DNA of 7,362 nucleotides from an uncultured Hyphomicrobiales bacterium. GTDB lineage: Bacteria > Pseudomonadota > Alphaproteobacteria > Rhizobiales > CAJQND01. The notes beneath the pieces were generated by a model. That model did no database searches. It was not told the origin of the DNA and saw only the letters and a list, made by a program, of their open reading frames with translations. Location of the stretch: contig CAJQND010000312.1 of NCBI GenBank assembly GCA_905479595.1, positions 1 to 7,362 on the forward strand. The letters run 5' to 3'. The position numbers were made by a program, and so were the translations under genes. Of this stretch, positions 1-6,164 are shown piece by piece; the stretch's first letter is position 1, and each line of letters opens with the position of its first letter.

Positions 1-506
1 GTGTTTCGCACATGCTCGATTATGAAGGTGAGCTGGCACTGATTATTGGCAAGGGCGGGCGTTACATAGATGAAGCAGACGCGCTGTCCCATGTGGCAGG
101 GTATGCCTGCTACAATGAAGGCTCGATCCGTGACTGGCAGCGCCACACCCACCAGTTCGCGCCGGGAAAGAACTTTCCGTTCACAGGTGGTTTTGGACCG
201 TGGATGGTGACCGCAGATGAAATTCCCGATCCCACAAAGCTTGAGCTAACCACCAGGTTGAATGGCGAAGTGATGCAGCACGCCACGACCGATATGATGA
301 TTTTCTCTATCCCCACACAAATTAGCTATTGTTCTCAGTTCAGCGAATTGGTGCCTGGCGATGTAATCGTCACTGGGACACCTGGCGGAGTCGGGTTTAA
401 GCGCGATCCGCAAGTGTTTATGAAGCCGGGCGATGTGACGGAAGTAGAGATCTCGAAAATCGGCACATTGACCAACCCGATTGAAGCCGAAGACAAGGCC
501 TCCTGA
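1..506 (+). CDS. Fumarylacetoacetate hydrolase (FAH)-family enzyme, 3' part (5' end outside window)
   Basis: The open frame already runs in at base 3 (codons for V-S-H before the first Met at 12), and FAH-family single-domain enzymes are usually about 280 residues, so the Met at 12 is internal and the gene starts upstream. Visible family hallmarks are the DYEGELAL block (17-41) with the E-x-E metal ligands at codons 24-26 and 30-32, a GKNF lysine segment, FGPWMVTADEI, and the C-terminal VTGTPGGVGF glycine-rich motif near 370-400. The family hydrolyses or hydrates beta-diketo and 2-oxo acids (fumarylacetoacetate, fumarylpyruvate, 2-oxohept-3-ene-dioate and similar) in the cytoplasm using Mg2+ or Mn2+. 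Next to an aromatic monooxygenase, a role late in an aromatic ring-cleavage pathway is inferred; the exact substrate cannot be read from the sequence. At the usual third metal ligand (Asp in many members) this protein has Glu (codon 117-119). Its stop overlaps the next start (TGATG), implying coupled translation. Confidence 0.9.
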   Translation, partial: VSHMLDYEGELALIIGKGGRYIDEADALSHVAGYACYNEGSIRDWQRHTHQFAPGKNFPFTGGFGPWMVTADEIPDPTKLELTTRLNGEVMQHATTDMMIFSIPTQISYCSQFSELVPGDVIVTGTPGGVGFKRDPQVFMKPGDVTEVEISKIGTLTNPIEAEDKAS

Positions 507-1294
507 TGAGCAGCGCCGACCGACTCTTGGCACTGCTCGATTTGTTCAGCGACGAGAAATCCGTCTGGACTGCCGAAGATGCAGCTGCCGCGCTTGAGGT
601 TTCTGTGAGCACTTCATATCGCTATATACGCTCCTTGTGCGAAGCCGAAATGCTGGTCCCGGTGACCGGGGACGGTTATCGGCTTGGCCCTGCGATTTTA
701 AAATATGACCGACTTATCCGGGTCACCGACCCCTTGCTCGAAGCCGCCCGCCCTATTGTGGTGCAACTGGCAAAAGATGCCGGTGAGGCAAGAACTGTAT
801 TCCTGTCGCGTCTCTATCGCGACACGGTCATGTGTGTGTTGCATGGGGGTGGCGCAGGCGCGACGCAAAACATCAGCTATGAGCGGGGGCGGCCTATGCC
901 AATGTTTCGCGGTGCAACGTCCAAAATTATTCTGGCCCACCTTCCAAGACGCACTCTAAAGCGGCTGTATGAGGCCAAAGCAGAATTGATTGCCGAAAGC
1001 ATGGGTGTGCGTGAATGGCGTGAATTCCTCGATATTTTGCGGGAAATAAGGCGCGTTGGCCATTGCCGGGCCGAAGGCGAGGTTGATCCAGGCATCGCCG
1101 GCATTGCCGCGCCGGTTTTCGATGACCATGGATGCGTTACCGGCAGCCTCACCATTACAGGAAATGCCTCGCATATGAGTGTTTTGGAAGCAAATCAACT
1201 TGCCGAGTTAGTGACTAATTGCGCTGAAGCGGTCACTGTCAAACTGGCGCAATCTGGCGCCAGTGTACCATTTTCACCGCGCATTGTTGCATGA
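506..1294 (+). CDS. IclR-family transcriptional regulator
   Basis: This 262-residue protein has the size and two-domain plan of IclR regulators. Residues 3-62 form a winged helix-turn-helix (a first helix of ADRLLALLDLF type, recognition region around VSVSTSYRYIRSL at 32-44, wing ending in DGYRLGP). Residues from about 75 form the effector-binding domain, with the characteristic RGRPMPMFRGATSKIILAHL segment and the later PGIAGIAAPVFDDHG stretch. IclR proteins are dimeric or tetrameric, often controlling aromatic-acid, acetate or sugar-acid catabolism as repressors or activators. Here the gene is co-oriented and overlaps both neighbours (1 nt with the FAH-fold gene, 4 nt with the monooxygenase gene), so it is probably co-expressed with the enzymes it controls and may be autoregulated. 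The ATG at 506 follows only a weak AAGG upstream and likely relies on translational coupling. The effector is unknown; a pathway substrate or intermediate is inferred from context. Confidence 0.93.
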   Translation: MSSADRLLALLDLFSDEKSVWTAEDAAAALEVSVSTSYRYIRSLCEAEMLVPVTGDGYRLGPAILKYDRLIRVTDPLLEAARPIVVQLAKDAGEARTVFLSRLYRDTVMCVLHGGGAGATQNISYERGRPMPMFRGATSKIILAHLPRRTLKRLYEAKAELIAESMGVREWREFLDILREIRRVGHCRAEGEVDPGIAGIAAPVFDDHGCVTGSLTITGNASHMSVLEANQLAELVTNCAEAVTVKLAQSGASVPFSPRIVA

Positions 1295-2901
1295 CCATGG
1301 CGGCGCGCGAGCACTTTCAGGTGGCGATTTGTGGCGCAGGGCCGACCGGGCTGATGCTTGCCAATCTACTTGGTGCTGCCGATGTCAAAACATTGGTAAT
1401 TGAGCGCAACACCTCTACCGTTAGTGAACCGCGCGCGGTGTCAATCGACGATGAATCCCTACGGACAGCTCAGGCGGCGGGGCTTGCGGATGAAGTAATC
1501 GCCAATGTGATGCTGGACTATGGTTCGCATTATTTTTCCACCAAGGGCGAGGTTTTCGCCAAGGTTGAGCCTGCAACCCGCGAATTTGGATATCCTCGCC
1601 GAAATGCATTCCGCCAACCACTTTTGGAGGCAACCTTGCGCGCAGGGCTAGCGCGGTTTGATAATGTGGACGTCCGTTTTCAGCACACATTGACCGAATT
1701 TACACAAAATGAAGACAGGGTCATGTTGACCGTCACACCTGCCCGAAAAAAAGCGCTTAATATTACGTGCGATTATCTTGCCGCCTGCGATGGCGGGCGG
1801 AGTTCCATCCGAACCAAGTTGGGAATTGGCTTTTCCGGGTCTAGTTTTGAACAGCGCTGGCTGATTATCGACCTTAACGACACCAAGGACACATTCCGCC
1901 ACACCAGGGTATTTTCAAATCCGGACCGACCCGGAATATCCTTACCCGGTCCGCACCGCACCAGGCGGTTTGAGTTCATGCTGCGCGACGGCGAAACCCA
2001 GGAAGAAGCCGAAACGGAACAATTCTCTCGCGCGCTGATGCATGCCCATGGCCCGGACGGAAACGCCGAAATCATACGCCGCCAAGTCTACACGTTTCAT
2101 GCCAGACGCGCAGATCGCTGGCGCGAAGGGCGTATTTTTTTGCTGGGCGATGCCGCCCATCTCACCCCACCATTTGCTGGCCAAGGCATGAATTCCGGCA
2201 TTCGCGATGCCCATAATCTTGGCTGGAAACTGGCCGCGGTTCTGAACAAAGAACTGACGCCCAGCGTGCTTGAAACCTATGAGCACGAACGCAAGCCCCA
2301 TGCATGGGCACTGATCGAATTAGCCTTGACCATAGGCCGGGTGATGGTTCCAAAATCCCGAATGCAGGCCACCCTTATGCAGTTGTTTTTCAAAACGTTA
2401 AGCGTTTGCCCGCCTGCCAAACGTTATGTGAGCGAGATGCGATTTAAGCCAAAACCCTATTACCGCGAAGGTTTTATTGCCGAGCCGATTGACGCGATTG
2501 GAAAAACTTTTACCGGCAGGATGTTTCCACAACCAAAAGTGCAAATGCCGGACGGGCAAGACCGGCTTCTTGACGCTACATTGGGTAATCGGATGGCGGT
2601 AATCGCCCTATCTAGGGATGGCGCAAATATTAGCAAAACGCTCAACGGTGTACCTGAAGACATTACTGCGATCGGCATTACACAATCCGGCTCCCCGCAG
2701 CGCCATGAAAACGGATCCATCAGCGTTCTCGATACGGATGGCGCGATGAAAGCATATCTTCACAATGCCGAAACGCCAGTTTTTATCGTACGGCCTGACC
2801 GCTATATCGCCGATGCATTTGATACCGCAAACGGCACAAAAATCGTCACTCGGCTTAACGCATTACTGAACGATCCGGAACGATCACGACATACGCAATG
2901 A
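1291..2901 (+). CDS. FAD-dependent aromatic monooxygenase, MhpA-like (class A flavoprotein hydroxylase)
   Basis: This 536-residue protein shows the full class A flavoprotein hydroxylase signature: GAGPTG dinucleotide-binding loop at 15-20 with an acidic residue at E38 for the FAD ribose, a CDGGRSSIR DG motif at 166-174, and a GDAAHLTPPFAGQGMN GD motif starting at G286. The C-terminal part (about 430-530, including FIVRPDRYIADAF) fits the thioredoxin-like tail of the phenol hydroxylase/MhpA group. The AVSIDDESLR segment near residue 50 resembles MhpA, the 3-(3-hydroxyphenyl)propionate hydroxylase, whose length (about 550) is close. Such enzymes use NAD(P)H and O2 to hydroxylate a phenolic ring in the cytoplasm, preparing it for cleavage. 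True substrate is not determinable here; related hydroxylases act on many phenols. The ATG at 1291 overlaps the regulator stop as ATGA. A second in-frame ATG at 1297 is possible; neither has a clear Shine-Dalgarno, so coupled initiation at 1291 is favoured. Confidence 0.9.
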   Translation: MTMAAREHFQVAICGAGPTGLMLANLLGAADVKTLVIERNTSTVSEPRAVSIDDESLRTAQAAGLADEVIANVMLDYGSHYFSTKGEVFAKVEPATREFGYPRRNAFRQPLLEATLRAGLARFDNVDVRFQHTLTEFTQNEDRVMLTVTPARKKALNITCDYLAACDGGRSSIRTKLGIGFSGSSFEQRWLIIDLNDTKDTFRHTRVFSNPDRPGISLPGPHRTRRFEFMLRDGETQEEAETEQFSRALMHAHGPDGNAEIIRRQVYTFHARRADRWREGRIFLLGDAAHLTPPFAGQGMNSGIRDAHNLGWKLAAVLNKELTPSVLETYEHERKPHAWALIELALTIGRVMVPKSRMQATLMQLFFKTLSVCPPAKRYVSEMRFKPKPYYREGFIAEPIDAIGKTFTGRMFPQPKVQMPDGQDRLLDATLGNRMAVIALSRDGANISKTLNGVPEDITAIGITQSGSPQRHENGSISVLDTDGAMKAYLHNAETPVFIVRPDRYIADAFDTANGTKIVTRLNALLNDPERSRHTQ

Positions 2902-2935
2902 GAGAATTGAGTTGGGATGCAGAGTTTTTGGTGGA

Positions 2936-2964
2936 TTCTTATGTCACGGGGTTCTTATACTCAC
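2936..2964 (+). repeat. Imperfect direct repeat overlapping the candidate -10 box
   Basis: TTCTTATgTCAC (2936-2947) recurs as TTCTTATacTCAC (2952-2964), with starts 16 bp apart and one extra base in the second copy. The second copy covers the candidate -10 box at 2956-2961. The spacing and position would suit a pair of regulator contact sites, but this is a short match in AT-rich DNA and may be chance. Confidence 0.35.
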
Positions 2965-3002
2965 ATTCATAAAGTCGCAAAAATCGCATTGCACTTCAAA
3001 AA

Positions 3003-3017
3003 TATCGATAAACGATA
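3003..3017 (+). promoter_or_regulatory. Short inverted repeat, possible operator
   Basis: TATCG (3003-3007) and CGATA (3013-3017) form a perfect 5-bp inverted repeat around a 5-nt centre, and TATCGATA at 3003-3010 is itself palindromic. A 15-bp dyad is of the size bound by several IclR-family dimers, and an IclR gene lies close upstream. It sits just ahead of the Shine-Dalgarno sequence, so repression or an mRNA effect is conceivable. Function is inferred only. Confidence 0.3.
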
Positions 3018-3025
3018 CAATCCAG

Positions 3026-3030
3026 GGAGG
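3026..3030 (+). promoter_or_regulatory. Strong Shine-Dalgarno for the binding-protein gene
   Basis: GGAGG inside an AGGGAGGAG run lies 8 nt before the ATG at 3039. It is the strongest ribosome binding site in the window, consistent with a periplasmic binding protein made in excess over its membrane partners, and it fixes the start at 3039. Confidence 0.85.
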
Positions 3031-3038
3031 AGAAGGCG

Positions 3039-4238
3039 ATGAAAATTCATAAATTACTATTGGGCGTCACAGCGTTATTCGGTTTGATGGCTGGCCAAGC
3101 AATGGCTGAAACCGTCAAGATTGGGGTGGTTTTGCCCTATTCGGGCGGGGCAGCCCAGTTCGGCGAACAAATTGACCGGGGCATGAACCTGTTCATCTCG
3201 CAAAACAAAGACGCATTCGGCGGCAATGAAATTGAACTGATCAAACGCGATTCGAAACGCCCCGGTGGCGACATTGCCAAGAACGCTGTGCAGGAACTGA
3301 TCACTCGTGAAAAAGTCAACCTGCTCACCGGGTTCGTGTTCTCACCTAACGCCATGGCGAGCGCACCATTGGCCACACAGGGCAAGGTGCCCATGGTAAT
3401 CATGAATGCTGGCACCGCATGGATTCCTAGCCTTTCACCCTATATCGCCCGGGTTTCGTTCACCATGTGGCATGCAGGTTATCCGATGGGGGAATATGCC
3501 CATAACAAGCTTGGTTGCAAAACTGCCGCAATCGGCTTCACCGACTACCCACCAGGCAAAGACAGTCGCAACGCATTCACCACAGGGTTTGAAAAGGCGG
3601 GCGGCAAGGTTCTGGAAGCCATCCCCATGGGTGGTCCGCGCGAAGTGCCTGACTTCACGCCGTTCTTCCAACGGGTAAAGAACGCAAAACCTGATTGCTT
3701 CTATATTTTCGTGCCGGCAGGCAACCATTCAGTCGCCGTTGTGAAAACATATGCCAGTCTTGGTATGGGCGATGATGGCATCAAGCTGATTGGCCCTGGT
3801 GACATTACCCAGGACACCAAACTGCAGGATATGCCGAAAGAAGCCGAAGGCATGATCACCGTGCATCATTATTCCGCCGACTATGACACGCCGAGGAACA
3901 AAGCGTTCGTGAAGGCCTGGAAAGATGCCTATGGCGCAGACACAACGCCAGATTTCATGGGCGTGGCAGGTTATGACGGCATGGCTGCAATCGCCCATGC
4001 TATCACCGCACAAAGCGGCAAGGTTACTGCGGAAGGCACCATGAAGGCGCTTTCTGGCTGGACCTATGACAGCCCGCGCGGCAAGATCATGATCGACCCG
4101 GAAACCCGCGATATCATTCATGATTCGAACGTCCATAAGGTCGTTTCCAAAGATGGTCGGATGATGATCGAGGTGATCGACACGATCCCGCAGGTTAAAG
4201 ACCCCTGCAAAGCCAATAAAATCGGCAAATGTAAATAA
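3039..4238 (+). CDS. Periplasmic substrate-binding protein of a Liv-type (HAAT) ABC importer
   Basis: This 399-residue protein starts with a clear Sec signal peptide: K2/K5 basic end, hydrophobic stretch 6-19, and AMA at 21-23 before E24, the predicted signal peptidase I site. The mature part begins TVKIGVVLPYSGGAAQFGEQ, the usual opening of type I periplasmic binding proteins (Peripla_BP_6, LivJ/LivK-like), and keeps that fold's pattern through the VNLLTGFVFSPNAMA and VAGYDGMAAIAHA segments. No lipobox is seen, so it should be soluble in the periplasm. It would capture the ligand and deliver it to the LivH/LivM permease encoded just downstream. Related proteins bind amino acids, amides, aromatic acids or other carboxylates; proximity to aromatic catabolism genes favours an aromatic or organic acid, by inference. 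Four cysteines remain in the mature chain (C160, C220, C390, C398); the last pair, in the tail DPCKANKIGKCK, could form a disulfide. A strong Shine-Dalgarno at 3026-3030 sets the start. Confidence 0.93.
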   Translation: MKIHKLLLGVTALFGLMAGQAMAETVKIGVVLPYSGGAAQFGEQIDRGMNLFISQNKDAFGGNEIELIKRDSKRPGGDIAKNAVQELITREKVNLLTGFVFSPNAMASAPLATQGKVPMVIMNAGTAWIPSLSPYIARVSFTMWHAGYPMGEYAHNKLGCKTAAIGFTDYPPGKDSRNAFTTGFEKAGGKVLEAIPMGGPREVPDFTPFFQRVKNAKPDCFYIFVPAGNHSVAVVKTYASLGMGDDGIKLIGPGDITQDTKLQDMPKEAEGMITVHHYSADYDTPRNKAFVKAWKDAYGADTTPDFMGVAGYDGMAAIAHAITAQSGKVTAEGTMKALSGWTYDSPRGKIMIDPETRDIIHDSNVHKVVSKDGRMMIEVIDTIPQVKDPCKANKIGKCK

Positions 4239-4243
4239 CAAAC

Positions 4244-4247
4244 GGAG
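4244..4247 (+). promoter_or_regulatory. Orphan GGAG, candidate livH Shine-Dalgarno bridged by a hairpin
   Basis: GGAG lies 34 nt ahead of the livH ATG, too far for direct use, and no ATG, GTG or TTG follows it at normal distance. The intervening hairpin (4250-4275) would, when folded, leave only 2 + 6 = 8 nt between GGAG and the ATG. No other Shine-Dalgarno is present next to the livH start, which is preceded by a run of T. Confidence 0.45.
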
Positions 4248-4249
4248 AC

Positions 4250-4281
4250 TGGCGGCAGCATAACAGCTGCCGCCATTTTTT
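4250..4281 (+). terminator. Intrinsic terminator/attenuator between binding protein and permease genes
   Basis: TGGCGGCAGC (4250-4259) and GCTGCCGCCA (4266-4275) pair perfectly over 10 bp around a 6-nt loop (ATAACA), followed at once by six T residues (4276-4281). This is a textbook Rho-independent terminator for the binding-protein gene. The four downstream genes have no visible promoter of their own, so partial read-through is expected, giving more binding protein than permease and ATPase. The T-run ends directly against the livH ATG. Confidence 0.9.
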
Positions 4282-5154
4282 ATGGAACAGTTCGCCAAGG
4301 CAGCCATTTCTATCCTGTTTGACGGCGTGGCTTACGCCATGCTGCTGTTCATTATTTCTGTGGGCCTGTCGATCACTATGGGCTTGATGGGCTTTGCCAA
4401 CCTTGCCCATGGGGCGTTTGCCATGCTGGGCGGGTATGTGATGGTCAGCTTAATGCTCAAGGCAGGCGTGCCGTTTCTGCTTGCCCTTGTGCTGGCCGCT
4501 ATCATTGTCGCTCTTATCAGTGTGCCGTTTGAGCGATATCTCTACCGTCGGCTCTATAAGGCAGGTGAACTCGATCAGGTACTTCTATCTATCGGTCTTG
4601 TGTTCATGGCGACTGCGACAATCACCTTCTTTTTTGGCCCTTCAACGGTGAGCATATCAGTGCCGGAATTCCTTAAGGGGCAGGTGAATTTGGGATTTGG
4701 CATCTTCCCCGCCTATCGCACGTTCACCATTGCCGTTGGATTGGTGATGATCGTGGCGCTTTGGTATGGTTTTGAGCGCACTATAACCGGGGCAAAAATC
4801 CGCGCTGCCGTCGACAACCGCCGCATGGCGCAGTCGATTGGCATAGATGTGGACCGCCTTTTCGTCATTACCTTTGCATTTGGCAGCGGGCTGGCGGCCC
4901 TCGGTGGCGGGTTGGCAATTGAAATTCTCGGCATGTCGCCAACGTTTGCGCTTACCTATTTGGTGTTCTTTTTGATTGTTGTCGCCGTTGGCGGCCTGGG
5001 TAGTATTCGCGGCGCATTTGTGGCAGCGCTGGTACTCGGCATTATCGACACGGCAGGTAAGTATCTCTGGCCCGATGGAGGTGCATTTTTTATCTATGCG
5101 GTAACCATCGGCATCTTACTGATCAAGCCTGAAGGGTTGTTTGGAAAAGCATGA
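4282..5154 (+). CDS. livH: Liv-type ABC importer permease, LivH family
   Basis: This 290-residue inner-membrane protein has the size and motif order of LivH permeases. The N-terminus has the LivH layout (polar start, then a first membrane helix about 10-32), followed by the hallmark GLMGFANLAHGAFAMLGGY near 34-52. Further hydrophobic segments lie around 59-80, 98-118, 143-162, 190-215, 220-250 and 262-285. The cytoplasmic loop TGAKIRAAVDNRRMAQSIGI (about 169-188) is the ATPase-contacting region, and VGGLGSIRGAF sits in the late half. It should pair with the next gene's LivM-type permease to form the translocation pore. The ATG at 4282 matches the family N-terminus; a GTG at 4327 would delete the first helix's start and has no Shine-Dalgarno. 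The oddity is its leader: the start is pressed against a terminator T-run and lacks an adjacent ribosome binding site. Its end overlaps livM by ATGA. Confidence 0.92.
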   Translation: MEQFAKAAISILFDGVAYAMLLFIISVGLSITMGLMGFANLAHGAFAMLGGYVMVSLMLKAGVPFLLALVLAAIIVALISVPFERYLYRRLYKAGELDQVLLSIGLVFMATATITFFFGPSTVSISVPEFLKGQVNLGFGIFPAYRTFTIAVGLVMIVALWYGFERTITGAKIRAAVDNRRMAQSIGIDVDRLFVITFAFGSGLAALGGGLAIEILGMSPTFALTYLVFFLIVVAVGGLGSIRGAFVAALVLGIIDTAGKYLWPDGGAFFIYAVTIGILLIKPEGLFGKA

Positions 5155-6164
5155 CAGATACTCCTTCAGATAGCGGGTTTACCCCGGACGCACGGCTCTA
5201 TTTCCGAGCGCGAGAAGGCTGGCGCTGGGCCGAAGCGCTGCCGTGGATTGTCGCTATTGCTGCATTCTTTGTTTTTCCCGACTATATGGCGCTCGGCACA
5301 CAAATTCTTATCGCCATCATTTTCGCGCTCTCGCTTGATCTCATCCTGGGGTATGCGGGCATCGTTACCCTTGGTCACGCGGCGTATTTTGGCGCGGGGG
5401 CCTATGCCACCGGCATGTTATCGGCACATCTTGGTTGGGGAGAACCGATCTCCGCCATGCTATTTGGTGGGTTAGTTGGCGCTGCGCTTGGTTTCCTGTC
5501 TGGGTGGGTTTTGTTGCGCTATCACGGGCTTACCTTACTCATGCTGACGCTCGCCACCGCCATCTTGCTTATGGAGGGTGCTAACGCTGCGGAATATTGG
5601 ACAGGCGGGTTCGATGGGCTGGTGGGCATATCCATCTGGCCGCTATTTAATCATTTTGAATACGACCTCTGGGGACACACCTACTATTGGTACGCTTTGG
5701 CTGTCCTGTTCTGCTGCTTTCTGGTGGCCCGGCGGATAGTCCATTCATCGTTTGGGCGTTCGCTAGTTGGCATCAAAGGTAATGTAAACCGCATGCACGC
5801 TATCGGCACGCCGGTGCACGGAAAACTGGTCAAAATCTATACGATCTCAGCCGGCATGGCCGGGATTGCCGGTGGGCTTTTTGCAGAATCCAATGCCTAT
5901 GTCACCCTGGACGTGATGAGTTTTGCCCGCTCCGGCACCGTGCTGATCATGCTTGTGCTGGGCGGTACTGGCAGGCTCTACGGTGCTTTTCTTGGCACCG
6001 TGGTTTATTTGGTTCTGGAAGACGAACTGGCCAAACTATCTCCTGAATTTTGGGAGTTTGGCATCGGCCTTTTACTGGTTGTTGTTGTGTTGTTCATGCG
6101 CGGCGGCATGCTTGGCGCATTGGATGATCTGGTTGCGTGGGCACGCGGGAAAGGCAAACCATGA
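5151..6164 (+). CDS. livM: Liv-type ABC importer permease, LivM family
   Basis: This 337-residue polytopic inner-membrane protein has LivM hallmarks: LDLILGYAGIVTLGHAAYFGAGAY at roughly 62-86, an ATPase-contact loop FGRSLVGIKGNVNRMHAIG (about 202-220), and a late VLGGTGRLYGAFLG segment near 269-282. Hydrophobic segments appear around 27-44, 47-68, 97-120, 124-142, 175-193, 225-245, 260-290 and 300-318. A polar stretch of about 25 residues precedes the first helix, which is common in this family. It would form the permease heterodimer with LivH and receive the LivG and LivF ATPases on its cytoplasmic side. The start ATG overlaps the livH stop (ATGA), with a GGAA upstream, and its own stop overlaps livG (ATGA), so translation of the three genes is probably coupled. 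The transported substrate is not visible in the sequence. Confidence 0.92.
   Translation: MTDTPSDSGFTPDARLYFRAREGWRWAEALPWIVAIAAFFVFPDYMALGTQILIAIIFALSLDLILGYAGIVTLGHAAYFGAGAYATGMLSAHLGWGEPISAMLFGGLVGAALGFLSGWVLLRYHGLTLLMLTLATAILLMEGANAAEYWTGGFDGLVGISIWPLFNHFEYDLWGHTYYWYALAVLFCCFLVARRIVHSSFGRSLVGIKGNVNRMHAIGTPVHGKLVKIYTISAGMAGIAGGLFAESNAYVTLDVMSFARSGTVLIMLVLGGTGRLYGAFLGTVVYLVLEDELAKLSPEFWEFGIGLLLVVVVLFMRGGMLGALDDLVAWARGKGKP
6151..6154 (+). promoter_or_regulatory. Shine-Dalgarno fixing the livG start at 6161
   Basis: AAGG within GGGAAAGG lies 6 nt before the ATG at 6161, which also forms an ATGA overlap with the livM stop. An in-frame GTG at 6137 would add eight residues but has no upstream Shine-Dalgarno and would lengthen the overlap, so 6161 is preferred. 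Confidence 0.65.

Larger units (their letters stand above)
2902..3038 (+). promoter_or_regulatory. Intergenic region with probable promoter of the transporter operon
   Basis: This 137-bp gap is the only substantial non-coding stretch between the catabolic block and the binding-protein gene. It is visibly more AT-rich than the flanking genes. A TATACT hexamer at 2956-2961 matches the -10 consensus at five of six positions, but no good -35 box lies 16-18 bp upstream, which would fit an activator-dependent promoter. No hairpin with a T-run is seen, so read-through from the monooxygenase gene is also possible. Promoter placement is by eye. Confidence 0.45.

Noticed and set aside
12..14. ATG at 12 as the true start of the FAH-fold gene
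   Set aside because: The frame is open upstream to the window edge and the protein from here would lack about 100 residues of the normal fold.
1942..2301. 119-codon minus-strand open frame inside the monooxygenase gene
   Set aside because: Antisense to a gene with complete FAD motifs; its residues show no family pattern and it has no credible start signal.
2912..2940. Promoter made of TTGGGA (2912-2917) and ATTCTT (2935-2940)
   Set aside because: Spacing is right, but the -10 match is poor; the TATACT at 2956 is a better -10.
2989..3018. Promoter made of TTGCAC (2989-2994) with a -10 near 3012-3018
   Set aside because: Both boxes match weakly and transcription would start almost on the Shine-Dalgarno sequence.
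3729..4307. 192-codon open frame on the minus strand
   Set aside because: It lies opposite the well-supported binding-protein gene and across the terminator, shows no recognisable motifs, and is explained as an antisense shadow.
6137..6160. GTG start giving livG eight more residues
   Set aside because: No Shine-Dalgarno precedes it; ATG 6161 has AAGG at good spacing and makes the same ATGA overlap seen at the other junctions.
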